From contig CAVXGU010000001.1 in assembly GCA_963761615.1 (NCBI GenBank), positions 186,001-250,000 on the forward strand: 64,000 nucleotides of DNA. The letters run 5' to 3'. The stretch comes from CAVXGU01 sp963761615. Lineage in GTDB: Bacteria; Acidobacteriota; Vicinamibacteria; Vicinamibacterales; CAVVIG01. The notes beneath the pieces are model-generated. The model was given only the letters and a program-made list of their open reading frames with translations. It was not told the origin of the DNA and did not search any database. The position numbers and the translations under genes are program-made. Positions 29,131-41,309 of this stretch are shown here, in pieces (positions within the stretch are counted from its first letter, which is position 1; the number at the start of each line of letters is the position of its first letter).

Positions 29131-29553
29131 CTAGGAACGGATTTTAGCCCGACTGGCCACCTGGAGGCGGATCAGCGACTTGAGCAGGGCGATGCGGGCA
29201 CGTTCGAAGTCCATGTCGACCGTCGGACGGTTGAGCCGCTCTTCGGCGCGCTTCTTCGCCGCCTCGGCGCGGGCGACGTCGATCTCCGCAGGCCGCTCGG
29301 CGACCTCGGCCAGGATGGTCACGGCGTCCGGCTGCACTTCGGCGAACCCGAACGCCAGCGCCAGATAGTGCGTGTCGCCGCCCTGGCGGTACGAGAGCTC
29401 GCCGACGTGGAGCGTGGAGAGAAACGGCGTGTGGCCGGGCAGGACGCCGAAGTAGCCCTCCGCGCCCGGCACCACCACCTCGTCGACGGCCTCGTTGACG
29501 AGCATCCGGTCCGCCGAAACGACCTGCAGCTGCAGCTTCGTGGGAAGCGCCAC
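29131..29553 (-). CDS. atpC: ATP synthase F1 epsilon subunit
   Basis: 140 residues from GTG 29553, five bases after the atpD stop. The N-terminal beta sandwich (VVVPGAEGYFGVLPGHTPFLSTL) and the C-terminal helical hairpin (AEAAKKRAEERLNRP ... ALLKSLIRLQVA) are both present. It is part of the rotor stalk and can inhibit ATP hydrolysis. It closes the atpHAGDC cluster. Confidence 0.93.
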   Translation of the reverse strand: MALPTKLQLQVVSADRMLVNEAVDEVVVPGAEGYFGVLPGHTPFLSTLHVGELSYRQGGDTHYLALAFGFAEVQPDAVTILAEVAERPAEIDVARAEAAKKRAEERLNRPTVDMDFERARIALLKSLIRLQVASRAKIRS

Positions 29554-29558
29554 GATCG

Positions 29559-30998
<1,440 letters not shown>

Positions 30999-31022
30999 CC
31001 TTCTCGATCCTTCGTCTTGACC

Positions 31023-31895
31023 CTAGAGCGCTTCGGCTCCCGAGACCACCTCGATGATTTCCCTCGTGATCGCCGCCTGCCGCACCTTGTTCATGTACAG
31101 CGTCAGGTTCGCGATCATCTCGGCCGAGTTCTTCGTCGCCGTGTCCATCGCGGTCATCTGCGCGGCGTAGAACGCGGCGTTCGACTCGAGCAGCGCACGG
31201 TACGTCTGAACCTCGACGTACCGCGGGAGGAGCTGGTTGAAGATCTGCTGCGCTGACGGTTCGTAGATGTAGTCGACGCCGCCGCCCGCCTCGACGGACG
31301 TCTCGCCGACCTCGCCGCGCGCCACCGGCAGCAGCTGGTCGACGACGACGCGCTGCGAGATGACCGAGCGGAACTCGTTGTAGACGAGCATCACCTTGTC
31401 GACGCGCCCCGACGTGAACGCCTCGATCGCCGCGCCGGCCACCGCCTGGGCGTCGCCGTAGTTGAGCTTCTGGAACAGCCCCACGCGTTCGAACAGCACG
31501 TCGAAGCCCCGGCGGACGAAGAAATCCCGCCCCTTGCGCCCGACCAGCCCCAGCACGCACGATTCGTGGCTGTCGACGATGTAGCCGCCCGCGCCCTTGA
31601 TGACGTTGGTGTTGAAGCTGCCGCACAGGCCCTTGTCGGCCGTGACGACGATCACCAGCGTCGCGGAGCCGGGATGCGGCTCCCGCGCGGTCAGCAGCGG
31701 GTGAATGGACGCGTCCACGCGCGACGCCACGCTGCGCAGCACGCGCTGCATCTCGGTGGCGTACGGCCGCGCGTTCATGATCCGCTCCTGCGCGCGGCGC
31801 AGCTTGGACGCAGCGACCATCTTCATGGCCTTCGTGATCTGCTGCGTGTTCTTGACGGCGCGAATGCGGCGCCGCAGGTCAATCAGTGACGGCAT
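31023..31895 (-). CDS. atpG: ATP synthase F1 gamma subunit
   Basis: 290 residues. The conserved N-terminus SLIDLRRRIRAVKNTQQITKAM and the C-terminus ATKNSAEMIANLTLYMNKVRQAAITREI form the central coiled-coil shaft; SADKGLCG-like VTADKGLCGSFN is also present. It couples rotation of the c-ring to catalysis in the beta subunits. The 24-base gap to atpD and 27-base gap from atpA support one operon. Confidence 0.95.
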   Translation of the reverse strand: MPSLIDLRRRIRAVKNTQQITKAMKMVAASKLRRAQERIMNARPYATEMQRVLRSVASRVDASIHPLLTAREPHPGSATLVIVVTADKGLCGSFNTNVIKGAGGYIVDSHESCVLGLVGRKGRDFFVRRGFDVLFERVGLFQKLNYGDAQAVAGAAIEAFTSGRVDKVMLVYNEFRSVISQRVVVDQLLPVARGEVGETSVEAGGGVDYIYEPSAQQIFNQLLPRYVEVQTYRALLESNAAFYAAQMTAMDTATKNSAEMIANLTLYMNKVRQAAITREIIEVVSGAEAL

Positions 31896-31922
31896 GTGTC
31901 CAGGAACCGGCGATCGATCGCG

Positions 31923-33449
<1,527 letters not shown>

Positions 33450-33467
33450 TGGTGATGATTCCTGTCG

Positions 33468-34013
33468 CTACGCGTTTTCGAGTCGTGCGCGCATCTTCTC
33501 CAGCCGCCGCGCGATGCTGCCGTCGTAGACGGTGCTCCCGACCCTGGCGACCATGCCGCCGATGATGGCGGGATCGATGCGGGTCGCCAGCACGACAGTC
33601 CGCCCCGTCGCCTTCGCCAGCGCCCGTTCCACGGCCTGCTGGCACTCGGCGCCGATCGGCACCGTCGTCGTGACCTCGGCCTGAACGACGTGCTCGTGCG
33701 CGAGCCGACGCTCGCGGAACGCCGCGACCAGATCCGGCAGGAGCACCAGGCGATCCCGCCCCGCGAGGAGCACGAGCAGCTTGCCCACCACGCCGACCAG
33801 ACCCGCCCGCGCGACGATCGCGGACATCGCGTCGCGCTTGCGCGTCACGGGCACCACGGGATTCAGCAGCGCGTGACTCAGCGCGGCGTTGCCGGCCAGC
33901 AGATCGGCAAACGCCGTCACGTCGCGCTCGACCTGCTCGAGGTCGATGCGCTCCTTGACGGCGACGTCGAGCAGGGCGCGAGCGTAGCGCGTGGCGGCGG
34001 TGCGATTGGTCAT
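33468..34013 (-). CDS. atpH: ATP synthase delta subunit
   Basis: 181 residues. It starts TAATRYARALLDVAVKERIDLEQ and ends near VGSTVYDGSIARRLEKMRARL, both typical of the OSCP/delta family that links F1 to the b-subunit stator. Usually atpF (b subunit) lies directly upstream. Here the 90-base gap to parB has no room for it, so the F0 genes must be elsewhere. Confidence 0.93.
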   Translation of the reverse strand: MTNRTAATRYARALLDVAVKERIDLEQVERDVTAFADLLAGNAALSHALLNPVVPVTRKRDAMSAIVARAGLVGVVGKLLVLLAGRDRLVLLPDLVAAFRERRLAHEHVVQAEVTTTVPIGAECQQAVERALAKATGRTVVLATRIDPAIIGGMVARVGSTVYDGSIARRLEKMRARLENA

Positions 34014-34075
34014 GTGGTCGGCGAGGCCCTATCTTAGCTTGTTCTTCGTTTCACAAGCGAGCAGTTATAGCACGA

Positions 34076-34092
34076 GGCGGGGGGCTCCCGCC
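34076..34092 (-). terminator. GC hairpin between parB and atpH
   Basis: GGCGGG and CCCGCC arms form a short strong stem in the 90-base gap downstream of parB. There is no U-tract. On the minus strand TATAACT follows about 10 bases later, so the gap may hold a terminator plus a promoter for the ATP synthase cluster. Confidence 0.35.
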
Positions 34093-34103
34093 ACGCTCGC
34101 CCG

Positions 34104-34970
34104 TCACCGGGTCGCCGTGAGCTGATCATAGAGGCGAATCAGCTCGTCCTCCGATTGGAACTCTATCTCGATGCGGCCTTTAGCGCCCTTCCTGACGATC
34201 CGCACACGGGTGCCGAGCGTCAGCCGGAGGCGGTCCTCGGCGGCGCGCGTGTGGACGTCGGCCGGTGACGGTTCGGCGGCCGCCTTCCGCGGTTCACCGC
34301 CGTCGGCCGTCTTCTTGACCAGCAGCTCGGTCTCGCGGACCGACAGGCCCTTCGCGATGACGTCCCGGGCGGCGCTGCGCTGGTCGGCCTCCGCCGGCAG
34401 CGCCAGCAGCGCCCGGGCATGCCCCATCGACAGGGTGCCCGCCGCGACTTCCGCCTGGACTTCGACGGGCAACTTCAGGAGCCGCAGGTAGTTGGCAATC
34501 GAGGCGCGGTCCTTCCCCACGGCGGCCGCGATCTCGTCCTGCTTCATCGCGAACTCGTCGACCAGGCGGCGGTACGCGGTGGCTTCGTCGATCGGATTGA
34601 GGTCCGCGCGCTGGATGTTCTCGATGAGCGCCATTTCCAGCAGCGACCGGTCCTTTCCCGCCGCGACCTCGCGGACGGTCACCGGAACCTTCAGCAGGCC
34701 CGCCTTCCGGGCCGCGCGCCAGCGGCGCTCGCCGGCGATGATCTGGAACTCGTCACCCGCGCGGCGCACCACGATCGGCTGGATGATGCCGTTGGACCGG
34801 ATCGATCGCGCCAGCTCGTCGAGCCTGCCGTCATCGGCGACCTCGGCGCGGGGCTGGTAGCGATTGGGCACCAGGCGATCGATGTCGACCTCCACGGGTC
34901 CCAGGCGGGGCGCGGGAGCGTCGGGGAGGAGGGCGCTGAGTCCCTTGCCGAGAGCAGGCCGTTTGTCCAT
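34104..34970 (-). CDS. parB: Chromosome-partitioning protein ParB
   Basis: 288 residues. KGLSALLPD at the N-terminus (ParA contact), the CTPase/ParB-N region with IQPIVVRR and GERRWRAARKAG, an HTH around KDRASIANYLRLLKLP and a C-terminal dimerisation domain are seen. It loads at parS and slides as a CTP clamp to segregate the origin. A matching parS is present at 35957 inside rsmG. It follows parA by 58 bases. Confidence 0.95.
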   Translation of the reverse strand: MDKRPALGKGLSALLPDAPAPRLGPVEVDIDRLVPNRYQPRAEVADDGRLDELARSIRSNGIIQPIVVRRAGDEFQIIAGERRWRAARKAGLLKVPVTVREVAAGKDRSLLEMALIENIQRADLNPIDEATAYRRLVDEFAMKQDEIAAAVGKDRASIANYLRLLKLPVEVQAEVAAGTLSMGHARALLALPAEADQRSAARDVIAKGLSVRETELLVKKTADGGEPRKAAAEPSPADVHTRAAEDRLRLTLGTRVRIVRKGAKGRIEIEFQSEDELIRLYDQLTATR

Positions 34971-34993
34971 GATTTCACCGCCGGATGCCGTCG

Positions 34994-35012
34994 CCCGCCC
35001 GTCGCGGGCGGG
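34994..35012 (-). promoter_or_regulatory. Strong GC hairpin in the parA-parB gap
   Basis: CCCGCCCG and CGGGCGGG pair perfectly around a TCG loop. It lies in the transcribed parA-parB spacer just upstream of parB and could modulate parB translation or RNA stability. No U-tract follows, so full termination is unlikely. Confidence 0.35.
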
Positions 35013-35028
35013 CCCGGCATCGATGCGC

Positions 35029-35814
35029 TTACGCCACTGTCTGACCGCGCTCGAGCACTTCCCGGGCGAGCGCGAGATATGCCTCCGCGCCTCGCGAGCG
35101 CGCGTCGTACTGAATCACGGGCATGCCGTGGCTGGGCGCTTCGCCCAGACGTATGTTGCGCGGGATCACGGTGCGAAAGACTTTTTCCTGGAAGAACTCG
35201 CGCACGTCGGTGGCCACCTGCTGGCCCAGATTCGTCCGTTCGTCGTACATCGTCAGGAGGACGCCGTCGATGTCGAGGGTCGGATTGAAGGAGGCACGCA
35301 CACGACGGAGCGTGCCGACGAGATCGGCCAGCCCCTCGAGCGCGAAGTACTCGCAGTGCAGCGGAATCAGCACCGCGTCGGCGGCGACGAGCGCGTTGAG
35401 CGTCAGCAGTCCGAGTGAGGGCGGGCAGTCGATGAAGATGTGCTCGTAGCGATCCCGCAGCGGCTCCGTGAGCGCACGCAGGCGCTCTTCGCGCTGCGGC
35501 AGGCCGACCATCTCGATTTCGGCGCCGGTGAGGTTCCGATCGGCTGGAATCAGGTCGACGCGCTCGAAGCCGGTCGGGAGGATGACGGCGTCCAGGTCGA
35601 CGGCCTCGGCGGCGGTCAGCGCCTCGTAAACGCTTCCACCAGGACCGCTCTTTCCGCGTTGACCCGTGCCGCTCGTGAGGTTGCCTTGGGGATCGACGTC
35701 GACGAGGAGGACGCGCCGGCCGGCGAGGGCGAGGGCGGCGGCCAGGTTGATGGTCGTGGTGGTCTTGCCCACCCCGCCCTTCTGATTGGCGACCGCAACG
35801 ATTCGAGCCCCCAT
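35029..35814 (-). CDS. parA: Chromosome-partitioning ATPase ParA/Soj
   Basis: 261 residues. The deviant Walker A is KGGVGKTTT at residues 11-19, with VDVDPQGN and FIDCPPSLGLLT following. It lacks the N-terminal HTH of plasmid type Ia ParA, so it is the chromosomal Soj type. It binds DNA non-specifically with ATP and moves ParB-parS complexes. The gene lies 82 bases downstream of rsmG. Confidence 0.96.
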   Translation of the reverse strand: MGARIVAVANQKGGVGKTTTTINLAAALALAGRRVLLVDVDPQGNLTSGTGQRGKSGPGGSVYEALTAAEAVDLDAVILPTGFERVDLIPADRNLTGAEIEMVGLPQREERLRALTEPLRDRYEHIFIDCPPSLGLLTLNALVAADAVLIPLHCEYFALEGLADLVGTLRRVRASFNPTLDIDGVLLTMYDERTNLGQQVATDVREFFQEKVFRTVIPRNIRLGEAPSHGMPVIQYDARSRGAEAYLALAREVLERGQTVA

Positions 35815-35896
35815 ATTATGTCGTTTGTCCTAAAACAGACTCGTTGAGTTCTTTCGTACGGCGCAGAGGCGAGGATAGGCGACGCCCGTCTGGCCG

Positions 35897-36619
35897 TCAA
35901 CGCTTTTTGAGCGCTCTCCTTGTCCGGGGAGGCACAGGATCGGCCAGAGCCGGCGATGTTCCACGTGGAACATTCGGCCTGGGTGACACGACTACCAGCA
36001 TCGTCTCCAGACCGCTGCCGAGCTTCTGCACGGATTCGACAGCGAGACCTGATGATTCCGGCAGCTCGGGTGGCCGGGTCGCATACAAGTGGACCCTTCC
36101 GGATGGCGCAAGCAGGACGCAGATCGTTTGGAACAGATCGCGGGTCATTCTGAGCGCCCTGGCGGAAATGAGCGAGAACCTGCCCGCCAGCTCTGGCTGT
36201 GAGCCCAGCGCCTCGATGCGAGAGTTCTCGACGATCGCTTCCGTAAGCTCGAGCTTTCGGACCACCTCGCGAAGAAATGCCGCCTTCTTGGTGGTTGCTT
36301 CCACCATCCGGAGCCGCGCAAGGGGACGCACCAGCTTGAGTGGAATCGCCGGGGACCCTCCTCCGGATCCGAGGTCCATCCAGTCGATGGCGCCCTCGGG
36401 CACGTGTCGTGCGGCCGCCAGCGGCTCTACGATGAGGCGATCGAGCGTCGCCGGCGGAGCGTCGTGAAGGGGGAGCGACGTCAGGTTGATGCGGGCGTTC
36501 CAGTGCGCGAGCAAATCGTAATAGGCCGCCAGCTGGCTTACGACCTCTGGCGACGGCACGAGCACGTCCGCGCGAGACAATCGACGCTCGAGCCTCGCGG
36601 CAAACTCGCGGGAGGTCAT
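35897..36619 (-). CDS. rsmG: 16S rRNA (guanine-527-N7)-methyltransferase RsmG
   Basis: 240 residues. HWNARINLTSLP near the N-terminus and the SAM-binding DLGSGGGSPAIPLKLVRP motif identify the GidB/RsmG family. It methylates G527 of 16S rRNA. Its start overlaps the LysR stop (ATGA), whereas in most bacteria it directly follows mnmG. A parS site is embedded in its 3' part, encoding part of the NVPRGTS segment. Confidence 0.93.
   Translation of the reverse strand: MTSREFAARLERRLSRADVLVPSPEVVSQLAAYYDLLAHWNARINLTSLPLHDAPPATLDRLIVEPLAAARHVPEGAIDWMDLGSGGGSPAIPLKLVRPLARLRMVEATTKKAAFLREVVRKLELTEAIVENSRIEALGSQPELAGRFSLISARALRMTRDLFQTICVLLAPSGRVHLYATRPPELPESSGLAVESVQKLGSGLETMLVVVSPRPNVPRGTSPALADPVPPRTRRALKKR
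35957..35972. other. parS: parS centromere site
   Basis: TGTTCCACGTGGAACA is a perfect 16-bp palindrome and a known variant of the canonical parS TGTTTCACGTGAAACA. It lies inside rsmG, about 1 kb from parB and 8 kb from dnaA, a typical origin-proximal position. It is the only perfect copy noticed in this window. Confidence 0.92.
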
Positions 36620-37551
36620 TTGACGACCGAGACGCTATCAAGTCCCGAAGCGGTCTCGACCAGTGCCCGCTTCACCCACATTGCCGCCTCGCTGCGCTCT
36701 GCGATCCTGGGCCACGAGGCGAAATAGACGGCGGGCGGAACCGTGACGGGCGGGTCGAGCACGTCCAGGGGCAGATTCCTCTCGACCCACCGCGCCATTC
36801 GGGTGGGTATCATGGCGACACAGTCGGTGCGAGCGGCCACTGACGCCGCGCTGGCGAACTCCGGAACTCTCAGCGCGACCCGTCTCGTCAGCCCGGCCTT
36901 CACCAGCGCACCCTGAAGCACCTGTTCCTGATCGTTGCCCGCGGCGACGACGTGGCTCAGCACTGTGAACAGCTCGCTCTCGAGGCGCCGCTGTGATCCT
37001 GCAAGGCCCTTGCGCACAAGACAGACCCAGTCGTCCGAGAAGAGACGTTCTTCGCGCCTCCCTCGGTCCATCCGCCCCTGGGCAGCACGGATGGTGATGT
37101 CCGGATCCGCCCGCCTGGCCATCGTTGCCGAGACACTATCACGCCCCCTCGCTCCGGGCAGGACATCGAGCGTGATTGCTGGCATTTCCCGACCAACCCT
37201 CGCCATCAGCACGGGGAGCATGACGAGTTCAGCGTAGTCGTCCATCTCCAGCACGACATGACCGGAGAGCTCCGACCTGCGAGTCGTCGCCTCCGACGCA
37301 AGGACCTGCTCGAGCTCCTCCAGTGTCGCTCGAACCGAGCGCGACAGGGCGAGCGCCCGTCGCGTCGGCACCATCCCGCGTCGAGTGCGGATGAACAGCT
37401 CGTCGCCAAGCTGGGCGCGCAGCCGACCTAGCGCACTACTCAGGGCGGGTTGTGACAGGCCGACCCTTCGAGCGGCCCGTGTCACATTGCGCTCGGTCAG
37501 CAGCGCGTCAAAAACGGGCAGGAGATTCAGGTCGAAGCGGCTAATATCCAC
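36616..37551 (-). CDS. LysR-family transcriptional regulator
   Basis: 311 residues from GTG 37551. The winged HTH (FDLNLLPVFDALLTERNVTRAARRVGLSQPALSSALGRLR) is of the NodD/LeuO subgroup and is followed by an effector-binding domain. The gene sits between mnmG and rsmG, a linkage usually unbroken. It is coupled to rsmG by an ATGA overlap, so its promoter may also drive rsmG-parAB. An AT-rich stretch and a LysR-box-like dyad overlap its start. The regulated genes and ligand are unknown. Confidence 0.88.
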   Translation of the reverse strand: MDISRFDLNLLPVFDALLTERNVTRAARRVGLSQPALSSALGRLRAQLGDELFIRTRRGMVPTRRALALSRSVRATLEELEQVLASEATTRRSELSGHVVLEMDDYAELVMLPVLMARVGREMPAITLDVLPGARGRDSVSATMARRADPDITIRAAQGRMDRGRREERLFSDDWVCLVRKGLAGSQRRLESELFTVLSHVVAAGNDQEQVLQGALVKAGLTRRVALRVPEFASAASVAARTDCVAMIPTRMARWVERNLPLDVLDPPVTVPPAVYFASWPRIAERSEAAMWVKRALVETASGLDSVSVVK

Positions 37552-37565
37552 TAAGTGAATATTAG
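37541..37565. promoter_or_regulatory. LysR-type dyad overlapping the LysR start codon
   Basis: CTAATAT and ATATTAG are perfect 7-bp inverted arms with an 11-base spacer, fitting the T-N11-A LysR box. The start codon lies in the spacer, so binding would block its own expression. A further TGAATATT repeat occurs at 37556 and 37585. The surrounding 60 bases are strikingly AT-rich for this genome. Confidence 0.6.
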
Positions 37566-37592
37566 TCCAATTAAATTACTTCTATGAATATT

Positions 37593-39444
37593 TCATTCGG
37601 GCTGGCGTGAGAGGTAGGCGCCGACAATCGCAACGGCCGCTGGCGTGACGCCCGGAATACGCAGGGCGTGCCCCAGGGTGTCTGGACGAATATGCGAGAG
37701 GCGCTGAACGACCTCTCGCGACAGCCCTGGCACGCGGTCGAAGGGAAAGTCCGGGGGAATTCGCCTCCGCTCGTTTCGGCGCGCCCGCTCGACGTCCGCC
37801 TCCTCACGGCGGAGGTAGCCCGCGTACTTCACGGTCGTCTCGGCGCTTGCGGAATCGATGGCGGCTTCGCGCACATGCACATCGAGCGGCACGCGGTGGC
37901 CGAGGATCAGGTCGTCGAGCCGGACGTCCGGCCGGCGCAGCAGCTGGCTCGCCGGAACACGCGCGCCGTTCGGCGTCCGAACGGCTGTCTCCTCGAGCGT
38001 CGCGAGATTCCGCTCGAACCGGTCGCGGCGGGCCAGGAATCTCGTCCACCGCGCGTCATCCACCAGTCCGACCTTGCGTCCCCGGGGGGTCAGGCGCAGA
38101 TCGGCATTGTCGATGCGCAGCAGCAGGCGATGCTCGGCCCGCGAGGTGAACATGCGGTACGGCTCGAGACACCCCTTGGTGATCAGGTCGTCGACCAGAA
38201 TCCCGACATAGGACTCGTCGCGCCCCAGCGTGAACGGCGCGCGCCCGAGCGCCCGGCAGGCGCCGTTCACACCGGCCACCAGGCCCTGCGCCGCCGCCTC
38301 CTCGTATCCGGACGTCCCGTTGATCTGTCCCGCCAGGAACAAGCCCGGGAGACGCTTGGCCTCGAGCGTGCGCAGCAGCTCCGTCGGCTGGATGAAGTCG
38401 TACTCGACCGCGTACCCGGGGCGCAGCAACACGGCCGCCTCGAGACCGGGCAACGCATGGATCAGGTCTTCCTGCACGGTCCGGGGAAGACTCGTCGAGA
38501 ACCCGTTCACGTAGATCTCGCGCGCGTCGAGGCCCTCGGGCTCGAGGAAGATCTGATGGCGTTCGTGATCGGGAAACCGAACGATCTTGTCTTCGAGCGA
38601 CGGACAGTACCCGCGGGCCGATGCCGCGAATCTGTCCGTTGAACAGCGGCGAGCTCGAGAGATTGGCCTCGACCAGCCTGCGGACCCGATCGTTGGTGTG
38701 CAGCAGGTGACACGCGATCTGCGGCCGGTCGATGGCACCGGTGATGAACGAAAACGGCACCGGCGGCACGTCGCCGGGTTCGACCGCAAACCGGCCGTCG
38801 CGAACGCACGTTTCGAAATCGATGCTGTCCCGGTCGAGCCGCGGCGGGGTCCCGGTCTTCAACCGGCCCCACTCGAAGCCGAACGCCTTGACCGACTCGG
38901 CGAGCTCGCATGACGGCGGCTCGCCCACGCGACCGCCCGGCGTCTGCTCGACGCCCACATGCATCAGCCCGCGCAAGAAGGTGCCGGTCGTGATCACGAG
39001 CGCCCGGCACGCGTAGGAGTCGCCGTCCTCCATGGCGAGTCCCACGACCCGTCCGTGCTCGGCCAGGATGCGTCCCGCCTTGCCGATGATCCACGAGAGG
39101 TTCGGTTCGGACTCCAGCGCACTCCTGACCCAGGCGCCGTAGACTTTCTTGTCCGCCTGGGCCCGCGGCGACCACACCGCCGGCCCCCGGCTTCGATTGA
39201 GAAGCTTGAACTGAATCGCGGTTTCGTCGATGGCGCAACCCATCAAGCCGCCCAGGGCATCGATCTCGCGCACGAGGTGCCCCTTCGCCGTTCCGCCAAT
39301 CGCCGGGTTGCACGGCATGTGGGCCACCGTCTCGCGCGACAGCGTGCAGATTCCCACGCGCGCGCCCAGGCGCCCGGCGGCATGGGCGGCCTCGACGCCG
39401 GCGTGGCCGGCGCCGACGACGATGACGTCGAAATCGTCGATCAT
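37593..39444 (-). CDS. mnmG: tRNA uridine-34 carboxymethylaminomethyl synthase MnmG (frameshifted)
   Basis: The N-terminal FAD motif is VIVVGAGHAGVEAA, with GGTAKGHLVREIDALGG nearby. The frame breaks at about 38610-38616, where CCGCGGG-TAC appears to have one G too many. Removing it joins GQIRGIGPR to YCPSLEDKIVRFPD and gives 616 residues, normal for MnmG. The C-terminal MnmE-binding domain (KYAGYLRREEADVERARR) is intact. With MnmE it modifies the wobble uridine. It lies 31 bases downstream of mnmE. Confidence 0.92.
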
Positions 39445-39475
39445 CGGCGCTCCGTCATGGCGAGTCCACCGGCGT

Positions 39476-40846
39476 TCACTTCCCGATGCAGAAGCGCTCG
39501 AAAATGTGCGCGATCACGTCGTCCGGCGTCCGGCGTCCGGTCACCTGCTCGAAGGCCTCGCGCGCTCCCTGCAGGTCCGCGAGGACGAACTCCTCCGAGA
39601 GCGCGCCGCCGGCATCCGCCACCGCGGAACGGGCGCGCGACAGCGCATCCCGTGCCCGTTCGATCAGCGTGATGTGGCGAACGTTGGTCATCGCCGGGGG
39701 CTCGTCGAGAGGCTCGATGTCCAGCGCCTCCGACACGCGCCGCCGCAGCGCGTCGAGCCCCGTTCCGGTCATCGCCGACACGGCCACGGGCTCTTCGTCT
39801 TCGAGACTGGACAGCGGCCACGCCTCGGGCAGATCAATCTTGTTCGCGACCACGAGACGCCGCTCCTGCCGACTCTCGGCCAGCACCAGGCGATCGGCGG
39901 GCTCCAGGGCGCGCGACCGATCCACCACGACGATCGTGAGGTCCGCGGCCGCGCGCGCGCCGCGCGCCCGTGCGACCCCCTCGATCTCGACGGGGTCGCG
40001 GGATTCGCGCAAGCCGGCCGTGTCGACCAGCGTGGTCCGCAGACCATCGAGATCGACCACGTCGGTGACCAGGTCGCGCGTCGTCCCCGGCACGTCGGTC
40101 ACGATCGCCCGCGCGGCGCCGGCGAGCGCGTTGAACAGGCTCGACTTCCCCACGTTCGGCGTGCCGACGATGGCGACCCGAAGACCCTCGCGGACGAGGC
40201 GGCCGCGCCGGGACTGTGCGAGCAGCGCGCCGGTCCGCTGCAGCAGGTCGTCGAGCGCCCGCCCGATTTCGCCCCGTTCCACGAAGTGGTAACCCTCGTC
40301 GGGGAAATCCACCGAGGCTTCGAGCCTCGCGATGAGATCGAATAGCTGCGCGTCGATGGCGGCGATCGCCCGTGTCAGCGTGCCGTCGAGCTGGTCGCAC
40401 GCCGCCCGCGCCTGGAGCGGTGTGACCGCCTCCACGATGTCCGCGACGGCCTCGGCCTGCGGCAGGTCGATCCGTCCATTCAGGAAGGCCCGGAACGTGA
40501 ACTCTCCCGGACGGGCGAGTCGGGCTCCTGCCGTGGTTGCGGCCTCGAGAATCGCGCGGAGCACGACGGGGCTGCCGTGCGCGCTGATCTCCACGACGTC
40601 TTCGCCCGTGTAGGACGCCGGCGCTTCGAAGACGGTCACGACGGCTCTGTCGATCGCGGCAACCCGCACGAGCGTGGCGCGCCTTGCCTCGAGCGGAGTC
40701 GTCCGCCCGGTCAGGGCGCGGGCGATTTCGACGGCCCGGGCCCCGCTGATGCGCACGACCCCGATGCCGCCGCGGCCCGCGGGCGTCGCGATGGCGACAA
40801 TCGTGTCTCGAGGTACTGAAAGACACTGCAGTGGTCGACCGGCCAC
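39476..40846 (-). CDS. mnmE: tRNA modification GTPase MnmE
   Basis: 456 residues from GTG 40846. The N-terminal folate-binding domain begins RDTIVAIATPAGRGGIGVVRISG. The G domain has G1 GTPNVGKSS, DTAGLR and NKID. The C-terminal CIGK motif (RFCIGK) is exactly at the end. It works with MnmG on wobble uridines. The gene starts 10 bases after the KhpB stop. Confidence 0.95.
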   Translation of the reverse strand: MAGRPLQCLSVPRDTIVAIATPAGRGGIGVVRISGARAVEIARALTGRTTPLEARRATLVRVAAIDRAVVTVFEAPASYTGEDVVEISAHGSPVVLRAILEAATTAGARLARPGEFTFRAFLNGRIDLPQAEAVADIVEAVTPLQARAACDQLDGTLTRAIAAIDAQLFDLIARLEASVDFPDEGYHFVERGEIGRALDDLLQRTGALLAQSRRGRLVREGLRVAIVGTPNVGKSSLFNALAGAARAIVTDVPGTTRDLVTDVVDLDGLRTTLVDTAGLRESRDPVEIEGVARARGARAAADLTIVVVDRSRALEPADRLVLAESRQERRLVVANKIDLPEAWPLSSLEDEEPVAVSAMTGTGLDALRRRVSEALDIEPLDEPPAMTNVRHITLIERARDALSRARSAVADAGGALSEEFVLADLQGAREAFEQVTGRRTPDDVIAHIFERFCIGK

Positions 40847-40856
40847 GCCCCGGCCG

Positions 40857-41309
40857 CTATTTGCGTAACGAAATGTGGACCGTCTTGGAGAACGCGTCGC
40901 CGATGCTCTCCGAGGCGACGCCGGGGACTTCGGCGACCGCGAGATGAACGAGGCGGCGCTCGTAGGGATTGAGCGGCCCGAGCTGCTGGTCGAGGCCGGT
41001 CTGCTTGGCTTTTTCCGCCAGGAGGCGCGCCATCTGCCGCAGCTCGACGTCCTTGCCGCGCCGGTAGCCGAGCGCGTCGATGAAGACGCGGCGCTCATCG
41101 TCGCGGGACCGCGCGTACGCCGTGTCGACGATCACCTGCAGCGCCTTGATGGGCTCTCCCCGATGCCGCGCCAGCAGCTCGGCATCGTCGCCGCTCAGAT
41201 TGAAGCGCGTGCCCTCGGACGTCTCTTCGATCTCGACATGCGTGTCGAGACCGAGCGCGGCGGTGAACCGTTCCAGAAACTCCGTGATCGCGGCGACGTC
41301 GACACTCAT
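40857..41309 (-). CDS. khpB: KhpB/Jag-type RNA-binding protein (short form)
   Basis: 150 residues. A KH domain (about 30-75, ending near GEPIKALQVIVDTAY) is followed by an R3H domain with NPYERRLVHLAVAE. The N-terminal Jag-N domain of longer homologues is missing. In other bacteria KhpB pairs with KhpA and binds many transcripts. The start overlaps the yidC stop by one base (TGATG). Confidence 0.85.
   Translation of the reverse strand: MSVDVAAITEFLERFTAALGLDTHVEIEETSEGTRFNLSGDDAELLARHRGEPIKALQVIVDTAYARSRDDERRVFIDALGYRRGKDVELRQMARLLAEKAKQTGLDQQLGPLNPYERRLVHLAVAEVPGVASESIGDAFSKTVHISLRK

Noticed and set aside
36616..37592. Insertion sequence carrying the LysR gene
   Set aside because: No transposase, terminal inverted repeats or target duplication is visible at the borders.
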